DNA of 64,000 nucleotides, taken from positions 5,580,001-5,644,000 of the forward strand of contig NZ_JBFOHP010000002.1 of assembly GCF_040907265.1 (NCBI RefSeq). Reading direction: 5' to 3'. This document shows positions 15,698 through 23,968 of this stretch, piece by piece; the stretch's first letter is position 1, and the number at the start of each line of letters is the position of its first letter. The DNA is from Streptomyces sclerotialus (GTDB lineage Bacteria > Actinomycetota > Actinomycetes > Streptomycetales > Streptomycetaceae). Below the pieces are notes generated by a model. It had not been told where the DNA came from, did no database searches, and saw nothing but the letters and a program-made list of their open reading frames with translations. The position numbers and the translations under genes were made by a program.

Positions 15698-16609
15698 ATG
15701 CGCGTCGGACTCTTCGCCACCTGTCTGGGAGACACGCTCTTCCCCGACGCGGTGAAAGCCACCGCCGTCCTGCTCGCCCGGCTCGGCCACGACGTCGTCT
15801 TCCCGCCGGGCCAGACCTGCTGCGGCCAGATGCACGTCAACACCGGCTACCAGCGCGAGCCGGTCCCGCTGGTACGCGGCTTCGCCGAGCAGTTCGGCGA
15901 CCCGTCGATCGAGGCGGTCGTCATGCCCTCCGGCTCCTGCGCCGGTTCCGTACGCCACCAGCACGAGACCGTCGCCGAGCGGTACGGCGACCCGGCCCTG
16001 CGCGCCGGTGTCGCGGCGGTGCAGGCCAAGACGTACGAGCTGTCGGAATTCCTGGTCGACGTGACAGGCACGACCGACGTCGGCGCGTACTTCCCGCACC
16101 GGGTGACGTACCACCCCACCTGCCACTCGCTGCGCATGCTGCGGGTCGGCGAGAAGCCGCTGCGGCTGCTGCGCGCCGTCGAGGCCATCGACCTCGTCGA
16201 ACTGCCGGAGGCCGACGCCTGCTGCGGCTTCGGCGGCACCTTCGCGGTCAAGAACGCCGGGACCTCCGCCGCGATGCTCGCCGACAAGATGCGGCACGTC
16301 ACCGGTACCGGTGCCGAGGTCTGCACGGCCGGCGACTCCTCCTGCCTGATGCACATCGGCGGCGGCCTGAGCCGGATCGAGGCCGGGACCCGCACCCTGC
16401 ACCTGGCCCAGATCCTCGCGTCCACCCGCACGACGCCGTACGTCCTGCCGGACGCCGCCGGTACGCATGCGTCCGGCACCCGTCCCGCGTCCGGCACCCG
16501 TCCCGCGTCCGGCACCCGTCCCGCGTCCGGCACCCGTCCCGCGTCCGGCACCCGTCCGGCGTCCGGCACCCGTCCGGCGTCCGGCACCCCGCTGGAGGCG
16601 ACCCGATGA
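15698..16609 (+). CDS. lutA: L-lactate utilisation protein LutA (CCG-domain Fe-S subunit)
   Basis: 303 residues; subunit of the LutABC complex that oxidises L-lactate to pyruvate. Two cysteine-rich CCG modules are visible (GQTCCGQMH and DACCGFGGTF), which bind an iron-sulfur cluster as in heterodisulfide reductase HdrB/GlpC. The enzyme domain ends near residue 255. The remaining tail is made by seven copies of an 18-bp repeat (A-S-G-T-R-P units), which is unusual and probably strain-specific. The stop overlaps the lutB start (ATGA). Probably controlled by the palindrome and GntR regulator just upstream. Confidence 0.94.
   Translation: MRVGLFATCLGDTLFPDAVKATAVLLARLGHDVVFPPGQTCCGQMHVNTGYQREPVPLVRGFAEQFGDPSIEAVVMPSGSCAGSVRHQHETVAERYGDPALRAGVAAVQAKTYELSEFLVDVTGTTDVGAYFPHRVTYHPTCHSLRMLRVGEKPLRLLRAVEAIDLVELPEADACCGFGGTFAVKNAGTSAAMLADKMRHVTGTGAEVCTAGDSSCLMHIGGGLSRIEAGTRTLHLAQILASTRTTPYVLPDAAGTHASGTRPASGTRPASGTRPASGTRPASGTRPASGTRPASGTPLEATR
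16469..16588 (+). repeat. 18-bp tandem repeat in the 3' end of lutA
   Basis: GCGTCCGGCACCCGTCCC is repeated from 16469 in six full units; the last full unit ends in G, and a partial seventh unit follows. Being a multiple of three it encodes A-S-G-T-R-P repeats and keeps the frame, so copy-number changes would be tolerated. Confidence 0.95.
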
Positions 16610-18204
16610 GCACCCCCACCTACCTCGGCATGCCCACCGTCCCGCCCCGCTCCCCGTACGGCACGGGCAACCTGCGCGGCGACCGCAAGTTCCCCGAGGC
16701 CGCCCGCGACGAGCTGCGCAACGACCAGCTGCGCCGCAACCTCGGCAAGGCCACCCACACCATCCGCGCCAAGCGGCTCGCGGTCACCGGCGAGCTCCCC
16801 GACTGGGAAGCGCTGCGCGACGCCGGCTCGGCGATCAAGACCGACACCATGAACCGCCTCCCCGAACTCCTCGAACAGCTGGAGGCGAAGGTCACCGAGG
16901 CCGGCGGCACGGTCCACTGGGCACGCGACGGCGCCGAGGCGAACGAGATCGTCACCCGCCTCGTCCAGCAGACCGGCTCCGACGAGGTCATCAAGGTCAA
17001 GTCGATGGCCACCCAGGAGATCGGCCTCAACGAACACCTCGCCGACCAGGGCATCACGGCCCACGAGACCGACCTCGCCGAGCTGATCGTCCAGCTCGCC
17101 GACGACAAGCCGTCCCACATCCTCGTCCCGGCCATCCACCGCAACCGCGACGAGATCCGCGAGATCTTCCGCGACCGCATCCCCGGCGTCGACCCGGACC
17201 TGGACTCCGTACCGGCGCACCTCGCCGCCGCGGCCCGCGCCTACCTCCGCGAGAAGTTCCTGACCACCAGGGTCGCCGTCTCCGGAGCCAACTTCGGCAT
17301 CGCCGAGACCGGCACCCTCTCGGTCGTGGAGTCCGAGGGCAACGGCCGGATGTGCCTCACCCTCCCCGACACGCTCATCACCGTCATGGGCATCGAGAAG
17401 ATCCTCCCCCGCTTCGCGGACCTGGAGGTCTTCCTCCAACTCCTGCCGCGCAGCTCCACGGGCGAGCGCATGAACCCGTACACCTCGATGTGGACGGGCG
17501 TGACGCCGGGTGACGGTCCCCAGAACTTCCACCTCGTCCTCCTCGACAACGGACGCACGGCGGCCCTCGCCGACAAGATCGGCCGCCAGGCCCTCAACTG
17601 CATCCGCTGCTCGGCCTGCCTGAACGTCTGCCCGGTGTACGAGCGGGCCGGCGGCCATGCGTACGGCTCGACCTACCCCGGCCCGATCGGCGCCGTCCTC
17701 ACCCCGCAGCTGGCGGGGATGCACGCCGCCAAGGACGACCCCAACAGCTCCCTCCCGTACGCCTCCACGCTCTGCGGCGCCTGCTACGACGCCTGCCCCG
17801 TCAAGATCGACATCCCGTCGCTCCTCGTCGAACTCCGCCACCAGCACACCGAGGCCGCCGGTACGACGGCCGAGAAGCTGGCCATGAAGGCGGCGGCCGC
17901 CGTGATGGGCAGGCCGGGGGTGTACCGGGCGGCGCAGAAGGCGTCGGGACTGGGCCGTGCCCTGGCGGGCCGCGACGGCCGCATCTCCCACCTCCCGCCC
18001 CCCTTCAACGGCTGGAGCGACAGCCGCGACACCCCGTCCCCGCCGAAGGAGACCTTCCGGGCCTGGCTGGCGTCGGCGGCGGGCGCGGAGACGATGCGCG
18101 CGGCGGCGGAGGAAGGGGCGCGGGGACGGACGGCAGGGGCCCGTGCCGAGGACGCGGCGGGCTCCCGGGCCGACGGCAACGTCCACGACGAGGAGGAACA
18201 GTGA
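16606..18204 (+). CDS. lutB: L-lactate utilisation protein LutB (LUD domain + 2[4Fe-4S] ferredoxin-like)
   Basis: 532 residues. The N-terminal LUD domain spans roughly 60-310 (SGANFGIAETGT and TLPDTLITVMGIEK motifs). A double iron-sulfur region follows, with CIRCSACLNVCPVY beginning at Cys332 and CGACYDACPVK beginning at Cys390. The last 100 residues form a low-complexity tail rich in Ala, Arg and acidic residues. Electron-transfer subunit of the LutABC L-lactate dehydrogenase. Overlaps lutA and lutC by four bases, so the three are translationally coupled. Confidence 0.95.
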   Translation: MSTPTYLGMPTVPPRSPYGTGNLRGDRKFPEAARDELRNDQLRRNLGKATHTIRAKRLAVTGELPDWEALRDAGSAIKTDTMNRLPELLEQLEAKVTEAGGTVHWARDGAEANEIVTRLVQQTGSDEVIKVKSMATQEIGLNEHLADQGITAHETDLAELIVQLADDKPSHILVPAIHRNRDEIREIFRDRIPGVDPDLDSVPAHLAAAARAYLREKFLTTRVAVSGANFGIAETGTLSVVESEGNGRMCLTLPDTLITVMGIEKILPRFADLEVFLQLLPRSSTGERMNPYTSMWTGVTPGDGPQNFHLVLLDNGRTAALADKIGRQALNCIRCSACLNVCPVYERAGGHAYGSTYPGPIGAVLTPQLAGMHAAKDDPNSSLPYASTLCGACYDACPVKIDIPSLLVELRHQHTEAAGTTAEKLAMKAAAAVMGRPGVYRAAQKASGLGRALAGRDGRISHLPPPFNGWSDSRDTPSPPKETFRAWLASAAGAETMRAAAEEGARGRTAGARAEDAAGSRADGNVHDEEEQ

Positions 18205-18842
18205 CCGCACCCACCACCGCCCGCGAGGCGATCCTCGCCCGCATCCGCGACGCCCAGGCTCTGGCACCCGCCGAGGAGGTGACGATCCCGCGTGCCTACC
18301 GCACCGGCCGCACCCTCCCCGACGCCGAGCTGCTGGAGCTGCTGACCGACCGCCTGGTCGACTACAAGGCCGAGGTGCACACGTGCCGGGCCGCGGACAC
18401 CGCCGAGGTGATCGCCGCCGTACTGCGCGACCACGGGGCCCGCCGCATCGGCGTACCGCCCGGCCTCGACCCGTCCTGGCTCACGGCGTACGACGGCGAG
18501 GTGCGGCGCGACTCCGCCGCCATCCCCGCGCCCGAACTGGACGCGCTCGACGGCGTGGTGACCGGCTCCGCCGTCACCTGCGCCGAGACCGGCACCGTCT
18601 TCCTGGACGCCGCGCCCGACCAGGGCCGCCGCGCCCTCACCCTCGTCCCCGACCTGCACGTCTGCGTGGTAGACCGGTCGACGGTGGAGGCCGGCGTCCC
18701 CGAGACCGTGGCCCGCCTGACCCCGACCCGCCCCACGACCCTCATCAGCGGCCCCTCCGCCACCTCCGACATTGAACTGGAACGGGTCGAGGGCGTGCAC
18801 GGGCCCCGGACACTGGTGGTGGTGCTCCGCACGGACGCGTGA
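18201..18842 (+). CDS. lutC: L-lactate utilisation protein LutC (LUD domain)
   Basis: 213 residues, a stand-alone LUD domain. The family segments GSAVTCAETGTVFLDA and RRALTLVPDLHVCVV, and the C-terminal SGPSATSDIELERVEGVHGP, are clear. Third subunit of the lactate oxidising complex. Its GTG start overlaps the lutB stop. Transcription ends towards the convergent LuxR-family gene. Confidence 0.94.
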   Translation: MTAPTTAREAILARIRDAQALAPAEEVTIPRAYRTGRTLPDAELLELLTDRLVDYKAEVHTCRAADTAEVIAAVLRDHGARRIGVPPGLDPSWLTAYDGEVRRDSAAIPAPELDALDGVVTGSAVTCAETGTVFLDAAPDQGRRALTLVPDLHVCVVDRSTVEAGVPETVARLTPTRPTTLISGPSATSDIELERVEGVHGPRTLVVVLRTDA

Positions 18843-19164
18843 GGCCGGCCCTCCTCTTCAACGCCTCCCCAGGCCCGCTGCCGCCGACCCTCCGCCTCCG
18901 ACCCTCCGCCTCCGATCCGCCGCCTCCGGCTCTCCGCCTCCGGCTCTCCGCCTCCGGCTCTCCGCCTCCGGCCAGATCGCCTCACGGGGCAACCGGCGTG
19001 CCACGCCGTGAGCCGTCCGGGCAGGAGGCGGCGGGTACGCCCGATGGCACGCGCCTTTCCCTTCTCGCGGCGCGCCTCGATCGGCGCGCCTCGATCGGCA
19101 CGCCTCGCCGCGTGTCCGGGCCGGAGGCGGCGCGCACATCCGGGGTACGCCGTCCTCTTCCTCC
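18843..19164. repeat. 322-bp convergent spacer with 14-bp tandem repeats
   Basis: Spacer between lutC and the convergent LAL regulator gene. CCGCCTCCGGCTCT is repeated in direct tandem from 18920 (three full units and a partial one), preceded by degenerate CTCCGCCTCCGA units from about 18890. Further right (19068-19095) GCGCGCCTCGATCG is doubled. No gene or T-tailed terminator seen. Confidence 0.75.
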
Positions 19165-22100
19165 TCAAGCGTCGACCGATGCGCCCTCCGCATCCGTGGT
19201 GCGGGAGGCCACCTCCGCGCGCGAGGCCACGCCCAGCTTGCGCAGCACCTTCGCGACGTGCTGCTCCACCGTGCGCGGCGACAGGAACAGCACGTCGGCG
19301 ATCTCCCGGTTGGTGTGCCCCAGGGCCACCAGCCGCGCCACCTCACGCTCCCGGGGCGACAGTTCGCCCCCGTACCCGCGCCGACCGCGGCGCGACGGCG
19401 TCACGACCCCGTTGCCCCGCAACACCCGACGACAGCGCGCCGCGTCCCGCGTGGCGCCCAGCCCGGCGTAGACATCGGCGAGTTCGGCGACCGCCCCCGC
19501 CGCCGCCCGGTCCCCGGCCGCCAGCCGGCAGCGCGCCGACGCCTCGGCGGCCCGCGCCTCCGAGTACGGCCGCGACAGCGCGGCGTACCCGCTCCGCGCC
19601 CGGTCGAACGCCGCCACCGCCTCCTCGTACCGCTCCCGCCCGCACGCCACCGCGCCCCGGCACACCTCCACCGCGGCCGCGGCCAGCGGCGCGTCGATCC
19701 CGGCGGCCTCCCCGGCGAACTCCTCGGTCAGCGCCGCCGCCTCGCCGCCGCGCCCGCTCCGTACGAGGGCGATCACCGCCATCGGGACGAGGTCACCGCC
19801 CCACGCCCAGATGCCCTTGCGGCGTACCCGGCCGACCGCCCGTTCCGCCTCCGCGCAGGCCGCCGCCGGCTCACCGCGCGCGACGAGTACGCGGACCATC
19901 GCGCCGGACGCGGCGGCCAGGATCGGGGCGGGCGCGTTGGCCGGGTCGTCCAGCGCCGCGGCCCCCAGCTCCGCCGCGGCCTCCTCCCACTCGCCGCGGG
20001 CCACGGCGAGCCAGCCCAGTACGAGATGCGCGTCGGCGGAGATACCGGAGACCCCCTGCACCACGTCGAGCACCTGCCGCGCGCGGCCGTCCAGCCCCTG
20101 CCACCGGCCGCCGTGCCACGCCAGCCGCAGCGCGGTGCCGTCGATGATGCCCTGCAGGAACGGCGCGCCGCACTCCGCCGCGAGCCGGGTGCCCGTACGG
20201 CGGTAGTGCTCGGCCCGGTCGTCGTGGCCGAGCCAGGCGGCCGCCTCCGCGACGTTGCCGCACAGCCGCGCGACCTGCAGCCGTTCGGCCGGCGTACGGC
20301 CCGCGCACACCATCTCCTCGACGTCCGCCCACACCCCGGGCTCGCCCTTGCCGGCCCGCAGCGCCAGATGGTTACCGCGTACCGCCATCCGCAGCGCGGG
20401 GTCCGCCTGCCCGGCCACCTCCTGACCGGCGACCAGCTCCTCGGCCCGCTCGGCCCACCGCTGGTGCACGGCATACGGATGCTCGCCCCAGCTGGGCATC
20501 GCCAGCGCGGCCATGCCCCGGGCGGCCAGCGCCGGCCGCTCCCGCAGCTCCGCCACCGCCGCCTCCGTGTCCGCCCTGCCCTGCTCGTGATTACCGGCCT
20601 GGTTGTGCTGCAACAGCCCGAGGTTGAGCCGGATCTCGCCGCGTACCGCGACGGGCAGATCCCGGTCGCGCACGATACGGCCGAGCAGCCGGGCGGCCCG
20701 GCGGAACGACAGCCCGATGACGGCGACCCGGCTCAGCTCCGTGGCCAGCCGCCCGCGCTCGGCGGCCCCCAGCCGCTGGTCGGACAGCAGCCCCTCCAGG
20801 ACCTCCACGGCGACCGCGGTGTCCCCCATCTCCCGTGCAGCGCCGGCCGCCGCCTCCCCGTACCGCAGCCAGGCGGCCAGGTCACCGGCCTGCCGCGCGT
20901 GATACGCCAGCCGCACCAGCGGCGGCGGTTCGGCCCCGGCGAGCGCGGCCACGGCCCGCTCGTGCAGCCGCCGCCGGTCCACCCCTGCCAGCCCCCCGTA
21001 CACCGCCTGCTGAGCCAACGGATGCCGGAAGCCGTACCGGTCGTCCCCACAGTCGTAAAGCACCCCGGCCCGCAACGCCTCCCGGATCCCGTCCCGGACC
21101 CCGAGCAGACCACCGACCGCCGCACCCCCACCGACCCAGGCGTCCGGAACCTCCGTACCCTCCCCGGCGCGACCGGACCCTCGCCCCTCCCCGGCATCAC
21201 TGGGCCCCCGCCTCTCGACGGCGTGGCCAGGCTCCGTGCTGTCCCCGATATCACTGGACGCCCGCCCCGCCGTCGCCGCGATCAGCTCCTCGCCCGCCGG
21301 AACCCGCAGCACGGCCGCAGCGTGCACCACGGCAGTGGCACGCCCGGACAGCCCGGCCATCCGCTCGGCCATGGCGTCCCGCAACAACGCCGGCACCTCC
21401 AACGCGTCCAACGTCTCCCGTGCCGTACCGCGCCCCAGCCGCCCCTCAGCCCCGCGGTACTTGTCCCCACCCCTATCACTCCCATCCCCACCCCCACTCC
21501 CATCCCTCTCTCCGTCCAGCGCCCGTACGACTTCCTCCAGCACGAACGGGATACCGGCGGTCCGCTCGTGCAGCTCGGCGGCGAACGCCGCGGACACCCC
21601 CGCACCCCCACTGATCGCATCGGCCAGGCTCCGTACGCCCTCCACGTCCAGCGGCCGCAGCGGCAGCAGTACGGCCGTCGTCCCCGGCGGCTCCCGGTAG
21701 GCGCGCCCCAAGGGCAGCGCCCCGCCCGGCAGTTCCTCCCGCCGGTAACTGAGCACGGCGGACATCGCCGGCGGCGGATCGTCCACCAGGAACCGCACCA
21801 GATCCCGCGTACCGTCATCCGCCCAGTGCAGGTCCTCCACGACCACCACCACCGGCCCGAGCGCGGCCAGCAGTGCCCGCACGGCGCGGAAGAGCCGGTG
21901 CCGCCCCGCCCGGTGGTCCGGCAGTGGTTCCGGCGCGGGCGGCAGGCACTCGGCCAGCTCCGGCAGATACGGGCGCAGCGCCCCGCACACCGGACTCAAC
22001 CGCTCGGCAACCGGGCTCGAGCGCCCACCCACCTGCCGCTCGAGCCGCGGCTCCAACTGCCGCAACAAATCAAAAACAGGCCCATACGGGAACGGCTCAC

Positions 22101-22320
22101 GCAACGGATGACACGTACCGAGCAGAATCCGCCGCCCCCGTACCGACGGATGGCCGATCGCCTCCCGGATCAGCCGCGTCTTCCCGATTCCCGCCTCGCC
22201 CTCCACGAGCACGACGGACGGCGCGTGCCCGAGCGCGTCCACCAGTGCGGCCAGCTCAGCGCTGCGCCCGACGAGGACCGGAGCCCCTGAACGGCGGAAG
22301 GCGGAACGTCTCATCAGCAC
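19165..22320 (-). CDS. LuxR-family regulator of the LAL type (large ATP-binding)
   Basis: 1051 residues: an N-terminal AAA/STAND ATPase with Walker A GEAGIGKT (41-48) and Walker B region VVVVEDLHWAD, a long helical tetratricopeptide-like middle, and a C-terminal LuxR helix-turn-helix (LSPREREVARLVALGHTNREIADVLFLSPRTVEQHVAKVL shape, last 70 residues). LAL proteins are typically activators of secondary metabolism or of carbon use. It is convergent with lutABC and 5.5 kb from the biosynthetic cluster, so its target cannot be assigned. The protein also holds a Gly/Arg/Glu-rich disordered insert (about 275-400) in the middle. ATG 22314 two codons inward is an alternative start. Confidence 0.93.
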   Translation of the reverse strand: MLMRRSAFRRSGAPVLVGRSAELAALVDALGHAPSVVLVEGEAGIGKTRLIREAIGHPSVRGRRILLGTCHPLREPFPYGPVFDLLRQLEPRLERQVGGRSSPVAERLSPVCGALRPYLPELAECLPPAPEPLPDHRAGRHRLFRAVRALLAALGPVVVVVEDLHWADDGTRDLVRFLVDDPPPAMSAVLSYRREELPGGALPLGRAYREPPGTTAVLLPLRPLDVEGVRSLADAISGGAGVSAAFAAELHERTAGIPFVLEEVVRALDGERDGSGGGDGSDRGGDKYRGAEGRLGRGTARETLDALEVPALLRDAMAERMAGLSGRATAVVHAAAVLRVPAGEELIAATAGRASSDIGDSTEPGHAVERRGPSDAGEGRGSGRAGEGTEVPDAWVGGGAAVGGLLGVRDGIREALRAGVLYDCGDDRYGFRHPLAQQAVYGGLAGVDRRRLHERAVAALAGAEPPPLVRLAYHARQAGDLAAWLRYGEAAAGAAREMGDTAVAVEVLEGLLSDQRLGAAERGRLATELSRVAVIGLSFRRAARLLGRIVRDRDLPVAVRGEIRLNLGLLQHNQAGNHEQGRADTEAAVAELRERPALAARGMAALAMPSWGEHPYAVHQRWAERAEELVAGQEVAGQADPALRMAVRGNHLALRAGKGEPGVWADVEEMVCAGRTPAERLQVARLCGNVAEAAAWLGHDDRAEHYRRTGTRLAAECGAPFLQGIIDGTALRLAWHGGRWQGLDGRARQVLDVVQGVSGISADAHLVLGWLAVARGEWEEAAAELGAAALDDPANAPAPILAAASGAMVRVLVARGEPAAACAEAERAVGRVRRKGIWAWGGDLVPMAVIALVRSGRGGEAAALTEEFAGEAAGIDAPLAAAAVEVCRGAVACGRERYEEAVAAFDRARSGYAALSRPYSEARAAEASARCRLAAGDRAAAGAVAELADVYAGLGATRDAARCRRVLRGNGVVTPSRRGRRGYGGELSPREREVARLVALGHTNREIADVLFLSPRTVEQHVAKVLRKLGVASRAEVASRTTDAEGASVDA

Positions 22321-22506
22321 TCCGACCCGAACACAAGACCGTGGCCCTGCGAAGACCGCCCGTTACCCCCGGTCACCGCGGTTGACCGCGAAACTACTTC
22401 GCCACCCCCGCCCTGACAAGACATCACCGCTCCACACAGAACTCACAGGCAGCCCGCAACGGGAGGAGCCGGTTAGGCACGCGGCCATTCGGTTACGCAT
22501 GCACCC

Positions 22507-23013
22507 ATGCAGACATTCCTGCCGTATCCGGACTTCGCGGACTCCGCCGCCGTCCTCGATGCGCGTCGGCTGGGCAAACAGCGCGTGGAGGCGCTCCAGG
22601 TCCTGCGCGGCCTCACCGTCCCCGGCTACGGCTGGCGCCACCACCCGGCGGTCCGCATGTGGACGGGCTACGAGGAGGCCCTGGTCCGCTACGGCCTCGA
22701 AATCTGCCGCGTCTGGACCGACTCCGGCCGCCAGGACACCTGCGCCCTCACCCTCGCCCAGGACTACGCCACGAACTTCCCCGGCACCCCACCCCGCACC
22801 TACGCGGAACTGGCGTCCTCCGGCGACCTCCCCAACTGGCTCGGCGACCCCGCCTTCCACGAGAGCCACCGCTCAGCCCTCCTCACGAAGGACCCCGACC
22901 ACTACCGCCGGCACTTCCCGGACACTCCTGCCGGCCTGCCCTACGTGTGGCCGCACTCCGACCGCACCACGCCCCCCGACAACGCAAAAACCCCGCCCCA
23001 GCGTTCCCACTGA
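22507..23013 (+). CDS. MSMEG_6728-family protein (pyrimidine dimer DNA glycosylase-like)
   Basis: 168 residues beginning MQTFLPYPDFADSAAVLD, with LDARRLGKQRVEALQVL and the GWRHHPAVRMWTGYEEAL segment typical of this actinobacterial family, which is distantly related to T4 endonuclease V-like pyrimidine dimer excision proteins. The last 25 residues are variable. Stands alone, reading away from the LAL gene. Function is not experimentally known to me; DNA repair is a family-level guess. Confidence 0.85.
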   Translation: MQTFLPYPDFADSAAVLDARRLGKQRVEALQVLRGLTVPGYGWRHHPAVRMWTGYEEALVRYGLEICRVWTDSGRQDTCALTLAQDYATNFPGTPPRTYAELASSGDLPNWLGDPAFHESHRSALLTKDPDHYRRHFPDTPAGLPYVWPHSDRTTPPDNAKTPPQRSH

Positions 23014-23043
23014 GTCGGGGTCTTACAGACACCTCGTACAAGG

Positions 23044-23115
23044 TGCCCCCGGCAGGATTCGAACCTGCGCACACGGCTCCGGAGGCCGTTGCTCTATCCC
23101 CTGAGCTACGGGGGC
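23044..23115 (-). tRNA. tRNA-Arg (anticodon CCG)
   Basis: The complement folds as a 72-nt cloverleaf: acceptor stem GCCCCCG/CGGGGGC, D arm GCTC..GAGC, anticodon stem ACGGC/GCCGT with loop CTCCGGA (anticodon CCG, reads CGG), T arm GCAGG-TTCGAAT-CCTGC, discriminator A. The 3' CCA is not encoded in full (ACC then T). Confidence 0.97.
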
Positions 23116-23306
23116 GTGTCGGGCGCTGTGCGCTTGCGACGGGTAGAACACTACCAGCTCGGAGGGGGTGGTCATGAACCGGTTTCGGGAGGAGGTCGAA
23201 CACCGGCCTCTAGCGCATGGGGGCGGGGCGGCCCCGGTGATCGGGGAAAGGTCCCTCGCACGGGGCGGAAGTGGGGAAAAGCCGGACGCAGCTGATGGGA
23301 GGCGCT

Positions 23307-23312
23307 TAGTCT
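23307..23312 (+). promoter_or_regulatory. possible -10 box for leaderless receiver gene
   Basis: TAGTCT fits the Streptomyces -10 pattern TAnnnT and ends 6 bases before the GTG start at 23319, with no ribosome-binding sequence in between. GGACGC lies about 16-17 bases upstream as a poor -35. This suggests a leaderless transcript. Confidence 0.4.
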
Positions 23313-23318
23313 CAATAT

Positions 23319-23780
23319 GTGCCTGGCTTGTCCGGCCGGGTCCTTGTTGTCGACGACAACAAGGTCATCCGGCAGTTGATCAGGGTCAATCTCGAGCTGG
23401 AGGGCTTCGAGGTCGTGACCGCGGCTGATGGTGCCGAGTGCCTCGACATCGTGCATGACGTGTGTCCTGACGTGGTGACGCTCGACGTCGTGATGCCGCG
23501 GTTGAACGGGCTGCGTACGGCTGAGAAGCTGCGCGCCGATCCTCGGACCCGGGAGCTTCCCATCGCCATCATCAGCGCGTGCACGCAGCTGGAGGTGGAC
23601 AGCGGGGTAGCCGTCGGCGTGGACGCGTTCCTCGCCAAGCCGTTCGAGCCGGTCGAGCTCATACGGACCGTGCGCCAGCTGCTGGCTGGGGCCCGCGGTT
23701 CCGGGCCCGGCGGCGGGCCGATGGACGGGGCGGCCGATGCCGATCCGGATTCCCGGCCCGCCGTCCGGCGCACGGGGTGA
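23319..23780 (+). CDS. stand-alone response regulator receiver protein
   Basis: 153 residues with one CheY-like receiver domain: acidic pair D12-D13, phosphoacceptor D56 (VTLDVVMPR), the signalling serine in IISACTQ, and the conserved lysine in FLAKPFEP. No output domain follows, only a Gly/Asp-rich tail of about 30 residues. No histidine kinase is adjacent. The order receiver gene, nrtL, lysA is the normal Streptomyces core arrangement. Start chosen at GTG 23319 from the domain boundary and the -10 box. Confidence 0.9.
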   Translation: MPGLSGRVLVVDDNKVIRQLIRVNLELEGFEVVTAADGAECLDIVHDVCPDVVTLDVVMPRLNGLRTAEKLRADPRTRELPIAIISACTQLEVDSGVAVGVDAFLAKPFEPVELIRTVRQLLAGARGSGPGGGPMDGAADADPDSRPAVRRTG

Positions 23781-23831
23781 CGTGGCCGGTGCGGCGGGCA
23801 GTGCGAGCCGGGTGAGGGGGCGGGCGGCCCC

Positions 23832-23885
23832 GCGGGAAGTGCGAGCGGCGCGGGAAGTGCGAGCGGCGCGGGAAGTGCGAGCGGC
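23832..23885 (+). repeat. 18-bp tandem repeat upstream of nrtL
   Basis: GCGGGAAGTGCGAGCGGC occurs three times in direct tandem, followed by a decayed fourth copy. It lies in the 188-bp spacer between the receiver gene and nrtL, about 85 bp before the nrtL start. Confidence 0.92.
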
Positions 23886-23956
23886 GCGGTAAGGCGGGAA
23901 GCGCGGGGAGTGTCCGAAGGGCGAAACCGGTTCGCATACCCACCCCCCTTCTCCCA

Positions 23957-23962
23957 TACGCT
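23957..23962 (+). promoter_or_regulatory. possible -10 box for leaderless nrtL
   Basis: TACGCT fits TAnnnT and ends 6 bases before the GTG of nrtL. No ribosome-binding sequence precedes that start, so the transcript may be leaderless. Confidence 0.4.
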
Positions 23963-23968
23963 TGTCCT

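Noticed and set aside
16469..16588. Tandem repeats as a CRISPR array
   Set aside because: The units are directly contiguous with no spacers, lie inside a coding frame and no cas genes are near.
19258..22290. A 1010-codon open frame on the plus strand opposite the LAL regulator
   Set aside because: Its translation is a Pro/Arg/His-rich low-complexity string without motifs; it is the antisense shadow of a GC-rich gene whose own translation has clear Walker and LuxR domains.
23044..23115. tRNA-Arg(CCG) as an attachment site of an integrated element carrying the cluster
   Set aside because: No integrase, excisionase or second copy of the tRNA 3' end was seen in the window, and the cluster is separated from it by the lut and LAL genes.
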